Assembly: GCA_022393335.1 (NCBI GenBank)
Contig: JAJEKB010018970.1
Coordinates: 1-64,000, forward strand
Source: Macrotrachela quadricornifera
Lineage: Eukaryota > Rotifera > Eurotatoria > Philodinida > Philodinidae
Direction: 5' to 3'
DNA: 64,000 bases
Below are positions 47,087 through 58,351 of the stretch, piece after piece (within the stretch, counting starts at the first letter, position 1; each line of letters begins with the position of its first letter). The translations under genes were made by a program, and so were the position numbers. The notes beneath the pieces are model-generated. The model saw nothing but the letters and a program-made list of their open reading frames with translations. It did no database searches and was not told the origin of the DNA.

Positions 47087-48930
47087 AATAATTACTTTAT
47101 CAAGATAAATAATTAAATAGATGTTCGTTATTAATCAATATTCTACTTAGAAATTTGTTTGTTTTTGTCTTAATGTTTAATAAATTAGTTTAGATGAATA
47201 ATAAAAATAATTTCTAATATAATTTAATTGAATGAAGAATTTGTAATGGATGAAAATTTTAGGTTGATATTTCGTTTTTCATTTTTCAGTGAATTTCTTC
47301 TCACTGATGATAAATACAGTAAAATGATCAGAGTTTAAGAAAGAAGGTCCATGGGCTCTTATTCTTTTAGATTTTTTCTAGTTTTATCGAATCCTGATTA
47401 TGGGAAAATTTCAGAACTTTCTGTAATCTTCTACATATTCAAATATACTTTTCCTTGAGTTTACATGTTCTTGGAAATGTGGATACATCTTTATATGAAT
47501 ACGAAAATTAATTTTAAAAGATAAAACTTAAAAAGAATTGTTTCAATCCGTTTTCTGTGAAGTTTTTTATTAATTAAATAAATGGTATAAGAAATAAATA
47601 AGTAAAACTCACTATATCCAAAGACACTAAATAATCTCTCCTTCAGTATAGAATCATTTATATTTCATAATACAACAATAAAACAAAGTTGACATATTTG
47701 ATCAGTTAAATCGAGAAGATCATCTTCTCCCCATCTAAATGTTTTTTGATCATGTGTGAAATATTCTCAAATTTTTCCATCACATGTGCAGTTACTAGTC
47801 ATATATGTTACACACATGAGCGAAACTATGAGGTCAATAAGAACGAATATTGGTTCTACTAAGATTATCTCATTTGAAAAATTTCCCTCTATCATCGTAG
47901 GAAGGCAAAAGAAATCAGAAAAGTTTCTGACTTTCGCGAATTTTATATCAAAAATATTAAGAAATCTAATAAAGTTCTTCTATATTAATGAGAATACATA
48001 AATAAATTTATTATTTTATTAACTAAGATAATGGAATAAAAATATTAAATTTTTGCTATTTAATCTTGAAAGATATAATATATATTATGTTGAACATTTT
48101 CACTGCAATGTATTTTCAATAATCAATAAATTCTTTCAAATATAATCACGAAAAAATTTCCACTCAAATTTGAGAATTATTAGGACTAACACAGTAGAAT
48201 CAAATGATTATTCTTAACTCTCTGTAGACCTTTATTCTATATATTTTACTTTTTTTTTGTTTAATTCTTAATTTTTAAGCGGAGAAAAAGAGATGACAAA
48301 TTGAATCATTCGAAAAAGTATCAAAAAATGGCACAAGAATTACATAATTAGTTTTCAATATCATAATAACAGAGATTACTTGAAAAAAACAGGCAACAGT
48401 GAGCGCTGCATATTGACATGCTCTTGAAGAACAAAAAAGAAAAATATTTGACTTTATCTTATATTGTGATAGACTTTCGTTGAAGATGCCTGTCGTTGAA
48501 TTCACATTTTGAGAAAAAACGAAAAAGATGTTCCATTTTTCTCTAAAAAAAGTATATTAATCACGCAGATAATAATAGAAATCATCAAAAATCTTGATCG
48601 AAAGCGAGTTATCAATGAAAATTTAATTGAATGATTTGATAAAATAATATCAATATTTATTACATATTATTTTAATTTCTATGTAAATCTATTCAACTTT
48701 TCTCAATAGAATTGATAAATTAATCAAAAATAGAAATTGATTTTTCAAGATACTTTTATGTTTCACTTAATAAAATAGCCAGTTTATAAACAGAATAAGA
48801 ACAAATGTTGACAATCAATTTAGTCAATGAAAAAGAATAACCCATAATATCAACAATTGTCTGTAACAGAAGACCAATAGATAAATTTAGATCGTTCCTA
48901 TATTCTGCTCTTAGTTAGGACCATTTTATG
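47087..48930. other. AT-rich gene-free stretch
   Basis: The 3' flank of the peptide gene, then AT-rich DNA. Short frames at 47756-48001 and 48275-48505 lack support. Confidence 0.4.
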
Positions 48931-48934
48931 GACA

Positions 48935-49590
48935 AAGTGTTTCTCCTCCGTTCTTTCTCAATAGTCTTCAAGAGAAAAGAATGCGAAAATTTTTCTATGA
49001 TTGAAGATCATGCTTCAACTAATATACTATAAGATGCAGCATGAAAAGCTCTATAATTTACAAAAGACTGATTACCTTATAGTTGCACTTATCGTTTTCA
49101 AAATAAACAAAATTTTGAGAGATCGAATTTTGAGCATTGCAAAAATTGGTCACAGAAAATTTTTCTTCTTTTGAAAACAGTTACAGTAAGTTATCCTGAC
49201 ATGATTGTAGACCTTTTCGCGTTGCATCTGTTGGTCTATTCTGTTTTTTCTAATAAAGCATTTCAGATGACGAAACGATGAAATAACAAAAAATGAATTC
49301 GTCGTATATCAAAAACACTATCAATTTTTCATGGTCGAAATTTGTTTGTCCAAAATGTTATCTATTTTGGAAATAAAAAATGCAACTATAAATATATGGC
49401 CTTAAGTAAAGTGTTGAGTTTTGCACGCTGTATCTTATGATCTATTTTATTTGTTAAAATAATGTATTAAGAGCTTGGATACTGCATTGAGAAACATTTT
49501 AGAGCACAAATGATAACGAAAAAAATCTTTGCATTCTTTTCTCTTGAAGACTATGTAGAAAGAACGTTTCTCAAAGCTTACTCTATGGTT
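48935..49590. mobile_element. Foldback element, about 650 bp
   Basis: GTTTCTC..CGTTCTTTCTC.ATAGTCTTCAAGAG at the left is matched on the minus strand by TTTGAGAAACGTTCTTTCTACATAGTCTTCAAGAG at the right. The arms continue through AGAAAAGAATGC. Inner arms also share CATAAGATACAGCGTGCAAAA-like and TATAGTTGCA words. It is non-coding and unclassified; exact ends are approximate. Confidence 0.65.
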
Positions 49591-50121
49591 AAGTAATACA
49601 ACGCCGAGATACGAACTTTTGGTGCACTCTCAAGTACTTACTATTCATGTTGATTATTGATATCCGAATTGATTTAAAAATTAATTTGAGAAAATTAATA
49701 TAATATAGAAGGGATAAAAGAGAAAAAACAGTAACAATAATAATATATCAATTTTATTTATTTTATTTTACCAATTGATAGTAGAATTTTCGAGCATGTT
49801 CAGTTATTCCCGGCTATTTTAATACAAGAGAAACAGATAAATAAATAAAGAATAACATCAATAACACCACATTAAATCAGATCTATCAATTTTTAATAAT
49901 TCCAAGATATCAAATCTTTAAAAAAACCGATAATGCATAACCATATATTAAATATATATGTAGATGATGACCGATTAAAATAGATGGAAATAAATGAACA
50001 TAGTCGAAAATTCTACTATAAATTGATATATTATCATTCTTAATGCATTTTTCTCTTTTCTTACGTTTATATTTATTGATTAATGCTTCCTATTGAAGTT
50101 TATTAGAAAATCGTTTTTTAA
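49591..50121. other. AT-rich spacer, no gene seen
   Basis: Nothing supported beyond AT-rich sequence. Confidence 0.35.
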
Positions 50122-50336
50122 CCCTAGTACGACCGAGCTTATTTAGGCTTTTTTTGCAAATATTCCTCTAATTCAGGTTATGAGATTTAAGATCTGATTT
50201 CATAGAGATCATTTCAAAACAATAATATTTTTTTATTTCTATGAAGAATTAAAACTACATTTCGCACTTCGTCAATTTTAAAAATTCTCAGACTACTAGT
50301 GTGGGTCAAAAATGACCCAGGTTGGGAGTACGAGGG
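50122..50336. mobile_element. piggyBac-type MITE, TTAA duplication
   Basis: TTAA at 50118-50121 and 50337-50340 flank a 215-bp insert with ends CCCTAGTACGACC and (minus strand) CCCTCGTACTCCC. A subterminal GGGTCAAAAATGACCC is a perfect palindrome seen in many piggyBac MITEs. It is non-coding. Confidence 0.85.
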
Positions 50337-50340
50337 TTAA

Positions 50341-52700
50341 TCACGATTAATCTTCATAAAAAGCGCAATTTTTATGACATAGAGAGATTTTTCTTCCAAA
50401 CGATGATCAGTTCTATGAACCTAGTTCTTTTTTTTCCTTCTCCTGTTATTCTATTGATTTTAATTTTATCGAGAAAATAAGGTCTATTCAAAAAATTCGA
50501 ATCAATATTAATGATTCATGAAGATGAAAATAATGTACGAATATAAAAAAAAATAATAACATTAATACCACAATCAGAGGAGAATGAAGTTGATAAAGTC
50601 GCAGTAAATATTTTTGAAAGACAGATTCTTGCACAAAAACAAGTATTCAATATTTTCCATTTTATTTGCTATTTTTCTTCTTTTTTCAACCCCTTTCAGA
50701 TTTAGACATTTAAAGTAGCAACGAGATGTCGTCCATCTATTATCTAACTTTAGTTGCTTTGTCTTCCTTCTACTGACATATGCATATGATTAGCCAAATG
50801 AAGAATAAATCTGATTTAGTCATATTTTTCAAAAGAGATTTCCCACATTCTAATATAAACTTTATCATTTCGCATGGTATCGAAAAAGTTCTTCTCCGTA
50901 ATAGGGGTTTAATGTAATACTGTTTCTTTTATATTGTAGAATTTATTGATTTGGCTTCGAAATAGAAATATTTCATTCTTAAAACTATGTGATTTACTGT
51001 AGAATACATATTTCCATTTCCATTGTAAAATTCAGTATTCTAAGTTTTTTCAATCTTTTTCGCCCATCAGAATGGCATATGAATAGTTTCTTTATGACGC
51101 ATAAAATATTTTAAATGCTTGAAAATTCGAGTGAAATAGTTCAAAATTTCTAACGAATTTTGATTTTTATATGTATATTGATATATACAAATAAACTGAA
51201 TTGTCATGTTGAAAGCAGTTAGAAAAAGATGAAGTCTGTTAGATTGTATATTGATTAAAGATACTTATAATAGACAATCGAAGAGCCATAGTCATGATAA
51301 TCTTTTCAATAATTATAGTCGATGGAATAATCAAATCTATTTAGTTATTTAGTTTTTCGCCAATTCCTAATAATAATATTATACTTCAACATTCAACATA
51401 AAAATAAGATTCATCTGAAAACTTACGAGGGCAAAGTACCATACTTTTAGAATTTACAATGCATAAAAAAACACTAATATACCATAAATCTCGAGATGGA
51501 CCAATTATTTTAATGTCACTCAATTGACATAAATTCAGTTCAAACAATATGGCATGTATAATACGAAAATATGATAGTTTTCAGTCTAGAAACTGACTGT
51601 TTACGTAACGTGTTTACGTCATATTAATAAAGTACCCTAATGTCTTAATTAGCTACCGTGAAACGTTGCAGTAGTAAGTGTTATTTAATACTATAAATTA
51701 CATCACTTTTATTTATGGAAGAAGGGATAGAAAAAGCCATCTCATCATCCATAGACGAGCGACGTGTATAAATGCCATACTGTATAGCAACGTATACAAT
51801 AACTATGACAAATCAACTGGAAAATGAGTAGCTATTGATTGCGTTTTTTTTCGGGCAAGGAAAGATTATTACGAAAAGACAGCTGAATTTGATAAAATTT
51901 TACTAAAGACTTCGAGAATTACAGATTTCAAATCTGTAGATGATTTGTTCAAACATTCAAGTTTTATTTTTGGAATCTATAAAGATAAACTTTTCATAGA
52001 TTTAGCGAAGGTTTACAAAATTTTATTATTTTTTTAAATATAGACCTTTCATGATTGAAAAAAAAATCAAAATTCGAAATTTTGAGAAGTCATTAGGAGA
52101 TTGAAATTGTTCGGATCCGAAAGACTTTCGTCAAGTTCCATAAAACCTTGGCTATTTTCTTGTCATAACATTTGTTAATAAAATATACCTCAATATGACA
52201 TACCTAAACAACGAAGAAATAATGCAGTACGAACTAATTGTTCAAGGTTGTCAAACGTAGTCACCCATCTGTCTATTACAATTACTGCCAGTTAGTTTTG
52301 GATAGATATATCATTAGGAAAGGAAGAAAATTTATTCCAGATGTAGCAGTCAAGTTGGAATAAACGTAGATTTGGCATATGATAGAATAGAAAAAGGACG
52401 AATAATATCGATACAATGTAATTGATGTGAAGTTGTTGGATAGTATGATTGACAAGAAGATTTTCTTCTACATTGTTTGGTAAGTATTCATCTATTATAC
52501 AAATCTAAAGAACTTTCATTTTAAGAATAATTAAGAGAAGTAAATGCTTGTTTTTTTCTATCATGATTTGGCGATAGTTGTTTCATAAACAATCGTTTGG
52601 GATCGATCAAATCCGAAAAAATATGTACGATATGTTTCATATAATCCTGATCGATACAAAGTATAAGACAAGTCAAGTTAACACGGCGATGTGCACGACA
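50341..52700. other. AT-rich gene-free stretch
   Basis: About 2.3 kb with no supported gene, RNA or repeat. Confidence 0.4.
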
Positions 52701-52988
52701 TCTATATATATATAATGTTCAGTGTGTGTTTGTCTGTTAATGTCGGGTTAAAGGGAATAGGCCTATAGGAGGGGATACGAAGATAGAGAGATAGAGAATG
52801 CATCTATAGGGGTAAAGGGGAATAGAGCAATAGGGATATGTTGATAGGAGATACAGATACACAGGATAGGAGATAAGAATATAGGGAAGCAAAGTTTCCC
52901 ATTGTCTATTATCGGACCAAAGATAAAACACACATATGATACCTTACAGAAAAAGGAGAGCCGTGCAGTATCCACGGAGTCTCGCTAG
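52701..52988 (+). mobile_element. Mini-Helitron, 288 bp
   Basis: Starts TCTATATATATATAATG after A52700 and ends with the perfect hairpin CCGTG-CAGTATC-CACGG, then AGTCTCGCTAG before T52989. All Helitron signatures are present: a TC start, a 3' hairpin about 11 nt from a CTAG end, and A/T insertion. The body is purine-rich with ATAGGGATA/GATAGGAGATA words. There is no coding capacity. Confidence 0.8.
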
Positions 52989-53523
52989 TATACTACAATG
53001 CTCATCGTTACTATAAAAGAAGCGTTTTTGATTTGAACTATTACTTAATTAGTGACAGTTTGTTTCACAAATTACAAAACATCGTTCAAACTAACTTCGG
53101 TCAAAATGCATTACTGTTTTTCATTCAATATAAACAATAAATGATATAATATTCTTTTACTTGTTGTTATTGCCATAACAAATCTCAATGTTTAAACATC
53201 AAGCGACTAAAACGTAGATAGAGAAAAATTTTGTGGAAAGAATCAATGAAAAGTAAACAGTGAATTGTATTGTTCTTTCGAAATTTATTTGACGAGAGAA
53301 TCTATCTCATGTATTGACACAACGGTAATGGCGCAGAAAAAAGCAAAAAAAGTTGGAAAGAATAACAGTACAATAAAATACGTTGTCAACGAATATTTTT
53401 GTTGAAGTGTTTTATGCCTTCTGACAACATTTTCAATGGAAAAGTAGATGGAGTTTATTCTTGAGTGTCAACAAAAAAAGCATTTTGTGCAGCAGAAAAA
53501 TCGAGACGAAACGAGATGTCAAC
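52989..53523. other. 5' flank of the ART-TPR gene
   Basis: AT-rich promoter-side DNA with no gene. Confidence 0.4.
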
Positions 53524-53531
53524 TATATAAA
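53524..53531 (+). promoter_or_regulatory. Probable TATA box of the ART-TPR gene
   Basis: TATATAAA lies 87 bp before the ATG at 53618 in a stretch otherwise free of in-frame coding. It would place the cap site about 30 bp downstream and give a short leader. Confidence 0.45.
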
Positions 53532-53617
53532 TAGATGATGTGAACTCTCTTTGTCTAAATAACAATCAACTATACACATAATTTCACATTGGTAATTAAC
53601 GAATCATTCAGTGGATA

Positions 53618-56302
53618 ATGGATGGACAAAAAATAAAAGAAGGCATTCCTACAACATCAAAAACTTCTAGTTTAACTGCATCCACAACTAACAGCATTAT
53701 GAATCTCCGCAAGCGAATTGCTCAAAACTATTTATTAATCTGGCTCGATGCTGGTATTGATCAATCAAACAAAGATTGCCAAAGTGCATTCGCACAATTA
53801 AGAAGCGTTGTAAACGACGTTAATATATTTACTGAAAAAGATAAATGCATCGATTTTCTTACTGAAATCGATGATATCAGAGCCTTCTTAATAGTAGAGG
53901 GTACAATTGGTCAACAGATTTTACCTCTTATCCATAATATTCCTGAATTAGATGGTGTTTACGTATCCTGCAGCAATAAAAATCTACATGAGCAATGGAC
54001 CAAACAATGGATTAAGGTTAAAGGTGTATATACATCGATTACACCTATTAGTGAAGCATTACAAATGGCTGTTAAACAATGTGAGCAAGATTTCACTCCT
54101 GTAAGTTTTGTCACAGTGAATGAAGGAGCTTCGAATCAAATTTTAAATCAACTGGAGCCCACATTTATGTACACACAAATACTCAAGGATATTCTTCTTA
54201 AAATGGATTATGACCAACAATCCATCAAGGATTTTGTCGCTTACTGTCGGAGAGGTGACTACGGATCATCAATCAATATTACTATATTCGAAAACGAATA
54301 TCATGCACATTCACCAATCTGGTGGTATACTTTCCCATCTTTCATCTATTCTATGCTCAATGGTGCTCTACGTCTGCTGGAGACAGACACCATCATTAAT
54401 ATCGGCTTCTTTATTCGTGATCTTCATCAACAAATCGAACAACTACATCAACAACAGGTTAGTACTTACCAAGAAAAGCCCACTACAGTTTATCGAGGAC
54501 AAGGTCTATCGACCAAAGATTTTGAGAAACTCTGTCAAACAAAAGGTAGTCTGATGTCTTTTAATAACTTTCTATCCACCAGTACAAACCGAGAAGTTTC
54601 CCTTGGATATGCCGATGTTGCTTTAACAAAACTCGATGCTGTTGGCATTCTCTTTCAAATGTCTGTTGATCCTTCTGTATCATCCGCTTCATTCGCTGCC
54701 ATTAGAGAATTTAGTTACTTCAAGACGGAAAACGAAATCCTTTTCTCTATGCACACCGTCTTCCGTATTGGTAAAATTACACAAATTGACAAAAACAAGC
54801 TACTTTATCAAGTGGAACTTACACTAACATCAGATGATGATGAACAACTTCGAACACTCACGAAATATATGCAAGAAGCAGCATGTGGGACAGGATGGCG
54901 ACGAATAGGTAGCTTGTTACTTCATTTGAAAAAGTTAGATAGAGCTGAAAAACTCTACGCATTATTACTCGAACAGACATCTGATGAGAGTAATAAAGCA
55001 TTTTATTATAATCAACTTGGGCATGTTAAAGATAATCAAGGCGATTATGACAAGGCCACCTGGTACTATGAAAGAGAACTTCAGATCTATCAAAAGACTC
55101 TTCATGCAAATCATCCTAATTTAGCTACTTCTTACAACAACATCGGTTTTGTATATTACAATATGGGAGAATATTCAAAAGCACTTTCTTTTTACGACAA
55201 AGGGCTTGAAATCTATCAGAAAACTCTTCTTACAAATCATCCTAATTTCGCTACTTCCTACAATAACATCGGTTTGGTGTACGACAATATCGGAGAGTAT
55301 TCAAAAGCACTTTCGTTTTACGAAAGAGCACTTGAAATTCGCGAAAAAGCTCTTCCTTCAAATCATGCTGATTTCGCTCAGTCCTACAACAACATTGGTT
55401 TGGTGTATGACAAGACGGGAGAGTATTCGAAAGCACTTTCGTTTTACGAAAAAGCACTTGGAATCTATCAAAAAACTCTTCCTGAAGACCATCCTGATTT
55501 GGCTACCTCCTACAACAACATCGCTGGCGCGTATAACAACATGGGAGAGTATTCTAAAGCACTTTCTTTTTACGAAAGAACACTCGAAATTCGTCAAAAC
55601 ACTCTTCCTGTAAATCATCCTGATTTAGCTACTTCTTACCACAACATCGCTACGGTGTATGATAGCATGAGAGAGTATTCTAAAGCACTTTCGTTTTACG
55701 AAAAAGCACTTGAAATTTATCAAAAAAAACTTCCTGCAAATCATCCTGCTTTGGCTACTTCTTACAATAACATCGGCTTGGTGTATCACAATATGAGAAA
55801 GTATTCTAAAGCACTTTCTTTTTTCGAAAAGGCACTTGAACTCTATCAAAAAACTCTTCCTGCAAAGCATCCTAATTTGGCTACTTCTTACAACAACATC
55901 GGTTTGGTGTATCACAATATGGGAAAGTATTCGAAAGCACTTTCTTTTTTCGAAAAAGCACTCGAAATTCGTCAAAACATTCTTCCTGCAAATCATCCTG
56001 AATTTGCTCAGTGCTACAACAACATCGCTGTGGTGTATCACAACATGGGAGAATATTCTAAAGCACTTTCTTTTTTCGAAAAGGCACTCGAAATTTATCA
56101 AAAAGCTTTTCCTGCAAATCATACTGATTTAGCCCAGTCCTACAGTCACATCACTTGGGTGTATAGAAGTATGGGCAATTATTCGAAAGCACTCTCATTG
56201 TATGAACATGCTCTTGACATTTGGCAAAGTTCATTACTTCCAAATCATCCAAATCTGAAGGATGTGCGTGAAAGTATAGAATTTGTAAGAAATAAATTGT
56301 GA
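53618..56302 (+). CDS. Arginine-type ADP-ribosyltransferase fused to ten TPRs
   Basis: Intronless frame of 894 residues. Residues about 38-170 form an alpha/beta domain (NYLLIWLDAGID..., CIDFLTEIDDIRAFLIVEG, ELDGVYVSC) resembling a receiver or TIR-like sensor; I recognise it only as a recurrent N-terminal partner in bdelloid proteins. Residues about 180-420 are an R-S-ExE ADP-ribosyltransferase: R293 in VYRGQG, S320-T-S322 in FLSTSTNRE, and E371-x-E373 in KTENEILF. All three catalytic elements are intact, so NAD-dependent arginine modification is predicted. From about 440 to 890 are ten kinesin-light-chain-type TPRs of 42 residues (GEYSKALSFYEKALEI, LP.NHPDLATSYNNIG), probably a protein-binding superhelix. 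There is no signal peptide, so the protein is probably cytosolic. A TATA box lies upstream and AATAAA at 56317-56322. The substrate is unknown. Confidence 0.88.
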   Translation: MDGQKIKEGIPTTSKTSSLTASTTNSIMNLRKRIAQNYLLIWLDAGIDQSNKDCQSAFAQLRSVVNDVNIFTEKDKCIDFLTEIDDIRAFLIVEGTIGQQILPLIHNIPELDGVYVSCSNKNLHEQWTKQWIKVKGVYTSITPISEALQMAVKQCEQDFTPVSFVTVNEGASNQILNQLEPTFMYTQILKDILLKMDYDQQSIKDFVAYCRRGDYGSSINITIFENEYHAHSPIWWYTFPSFIYSMLNGALRLLETDTIINIGFFIRDLHQQIEQLHQQQVSTYQEKPTTVYRGQGLSTKDFEKLCQTKGSLMSFNNFLSTSTNREVSLGYADVALTKLDAVGILFQMSVDPSVSSASFAAIREFSYFKTENEILFSMHTVFRIGKITQIDKNKLLYQVELTLTSDDDEQLRTLTKYMQEAACGTGWRRIGSLLLHLKKLDRAEKLYALLLEQTSDESNKAFYYNQLGHVKDNQGDYDKATWYYERELQIYQKTLHANHPNLATSYNNIGFVYYNMGEYSKALSFYDKGLEIYQKTLLTNHPNFATSYNNIGLVYDNIGEYSKALSFYERALEIREKALPSNHADFAQSYNNIGLVYDKTGEYSKALSFYEKALGIYQKTLPEDHPDLATSYNNIAGAYNNMGEYSKALSFYERTLEIRQNTLPVNHPDLATSYHNIATVYDSMREYSKALSFYEKALEIYQKKLPANHPALATSYNNIGLVYHNMRKYSKALSFFEKALELYQKTLPAKHPNLATSYNNIGLVYHNMGKYSKALSFFEKALEIRQNILPANHPEFAQCYNNIAVVYHNMGEYSKALSFFEKALEIYQKAFPANHTDLAQSYSHITWVYRSMGNYSKALSLYEHALDIWQSSLLPNHPNLKDVRESIEFVRNKL
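54980..56270 (+). repeat. 126-bp coding tandem repeat (TPR units)
   Basis: TPR units repeat with exactly 126-bp spacing; TATTC.AAAGCACTTTC recurs near 55171, 55297, 55423, 55549, 55675, 55801, 55927 and 56053. Identity between neighbouring units is high at DNA level, including silent sites. This points to recent tandem duplication or gene conversion. Confidence 0.85.
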
Positions 56303-57261
56303 AATATTATTGGATAAATAAAGAAAAATCGCTTTCACTTAATTGAATTGCCTCGTTTTTTACTTTTTCTCGTGCGTGCGTACAGGAAAACTCTTTGCAC
56401 TAATTGAAACACAATGGACACAACCGTCCGGCAAGGCAGTACGTGTACATACGTACATATATAACAGGCCTTCACAGACATGTTTGCATTTCGCTTATTA
56501 AGAGAATTTCTCTATATTATTAAAGTGATAATCATCTTGGAGCGTAAACCTAACATATGTCATTGTACAAAACACATACTTCGAACATAACTCTAAAAAG
56601 AAAAAAATATCGGAAAAAACAAATAAAATGAACTTATCCTTGAACTGTATTGACTTGACTTGACTTGATTGTTATTAATGATTGAATAGAACTCTAAGGG
56701 ATGAGGAAATGAAAATGAGTTGTATTTATATAAGTGTATGGTTATAGGATTATCTAATTGCTGCAGTTAATTAATTATTGAATGTTATTGTGATTCATCT
56801 CAAATAAATGAGCAGAAATAGAGAGAATGGAGTTGTCTAATTAGTCTTGAATAAAATTAAATTATTTTATAAATATTGATTGTATTGACACTAATTTGAA
56901 TAGATTATGAATTAAATAATGAGCATTTGTCTTAAGATAATATAAGGTATTAATATAATTTATTTATTCATAGTAGAGAAACAAAAATAGAATTACACTA
57001 CTGGCCAAAAGTATCTCCCCTCCCCCCCTTGGGTCTCAGTCACAATATGAGTTGTATGTCTAATAACTAATGTATATATAGGTCTCAATGAATGCTGATC
57101 AGCGACACCGTCCGCATCCCGATTGCGTGAAGTATAAGAGAGTTATATAAAATTCGGTCGATTTTTCATTGTAATTTAAAACCTGAGTAACAAAGTATAT
57201 GTCTTGTTTTCTATGAAATTTGTAACTTGTTTTTTGGTAGAAATGTGCGTCTGTGTTACAT
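56303..57261. other. Intergenic with a Tc1-like terminus
   Basis: AT-rich. At about 56995 TACACTACTGGCCAAAAGTA resembles a Tc1-type transposon terminus, but no partner end or transposase was found. No gene is present. Confidence 0.4.
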
Positions 57262-57513
57262 GAATTTCGGCCCACGGATTTTTCGGCCCAGATTTTCGGC
57301 CCGGTCCTAAATTCTGATGATTTTTCGGCCCGGGACGAAAGTTCGATAGGAATTTCGTACCAAACAGTAGTTTAATTAATTAATCATTAAATTAATTAAT
57401 TAAATTACTGTTTGGTATGAAATTCCTTTCGAGCTTTCGTCCCGGGCCGAAAAATCACCGGAATTTAGGACCGGGCCGAAAGTCCAGGCCGAAAAATCCG
57501 TGGGCCGAAATTC
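57262..57513. repeat. Near-perfect 252-bp palindrome
   Basis: GAATTTCGGCCCACGG at the left end is answered by CCGTGGGCCGAAATTC at the right. Arms of about 115 bp rich in TTTTCGGCCCGG meet at an AT-only centre of TTAATTAA words. It is GC-rich in AT-rich surroundings, non-coding and probably a foldback transposon. It lies directly before the F-box pseudogene, which has no start codon. Confidence 0.85.
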
Positions 57514-57537
57514 CGGCCTCCCCATTCAATCTATAAT

Positions 57538-58351
57538 GGACATTAAACGACACACGAGATGCATTATCATCATCTTCATTCCAGGATAATCTAAATGAAA
57601 TCTTCTTACATATATTTCGATTTCTAACTGTATCTGACCTTTGTAAGATTTCTCTTGTTTGTCGAGCATTCAAAATAATCGCTGATCATGATGACCTTTG
57701 GAAAGCAAAATGCGATAGTAAGTCGAATTATCTTTTTCTCTTTTCTAAATCAACTTCTATAGCAACAAGAAAGTTTCATTCCAAATCCTACAAAGAGATC
57801 TATATGGAATGGATCCATGAAAAATCACTACGCAATCAAAAAGTAAATCTCCTGTGAACGATTCATATGCATAGAACTGCATGTGTTATCCTTGGACTAC
57901 CTTCTTGTCCACTACACTCAACAGGTAAACATCAATTCATATCGATCGGTGAGTTTACTCAACATCCACACTCATCACAGGACATGTAAGATTATATTTC
58001 CTTTCCCACTTGCCAGGAGATAATCAACTTATCAGTTGATATCGATGAAGCAGCATCTGAATTGGTATCATTATTGGAAAAAGCATCTGCTTTTCAACAA
58101 CAATGGTATTCACCATCTATACTAAAACAAATGATTCAATGATATTATTGATTCATGTGATTAAAAGCCTCTCATCCAGCAAATACTCTTCTTATTCCAA
58201 CATTAAACATAGAAATCATCTAGCAAACTCATTTACTTGGAGCAGAAATATACGAAAAAGATTGTCTTCCTTTATTTTATCGAGTAATTGATCATTCGTT
58301 AATTCTGAACGCAGCAGAACAATATTTCAAAGTACAAGCGTTTGCCGATAC
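57538..58351 (+). pseudogene. F-box / GRDP (DUF1399)-like pseudogene
   Basis: The exon to 57717 encodes an F-box (FLTVSDLCKISLVCRAFKII..., DDLWKAKC) but has no ATG between an upstream stop and the domain. A 45-nt intron (57718-57762, GTAAGT..CTATAG) leads to KFHSKSYKEIYMEWIHEKSL and a TGA at 57855. Later pieces read ILGLPSCPLHSTG, then from 58017 EIINLSVDIDEAASELVSLL, FQQQWYSPSILKQMIQ and LIPTLNIEII-stop-QTHLLGA. IYEKDC..LF.RVIDHSL follows; this is the Pro-Thr-Leu-(D/N)-Ile...His pattern of GRDP/DUF1399 proteins. Three TGA and one TAG lie inside, each explicable by a single transition. A foldback palindrome precedes it and a hAT end follows. It is dead. Confidence 0.72.

Noticed and set aside
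55149..56132. Long frames on both strands inside the TPR region
   Set aside because: They are shadows of the 126-bp coding repeat of the ART-TPR gene.
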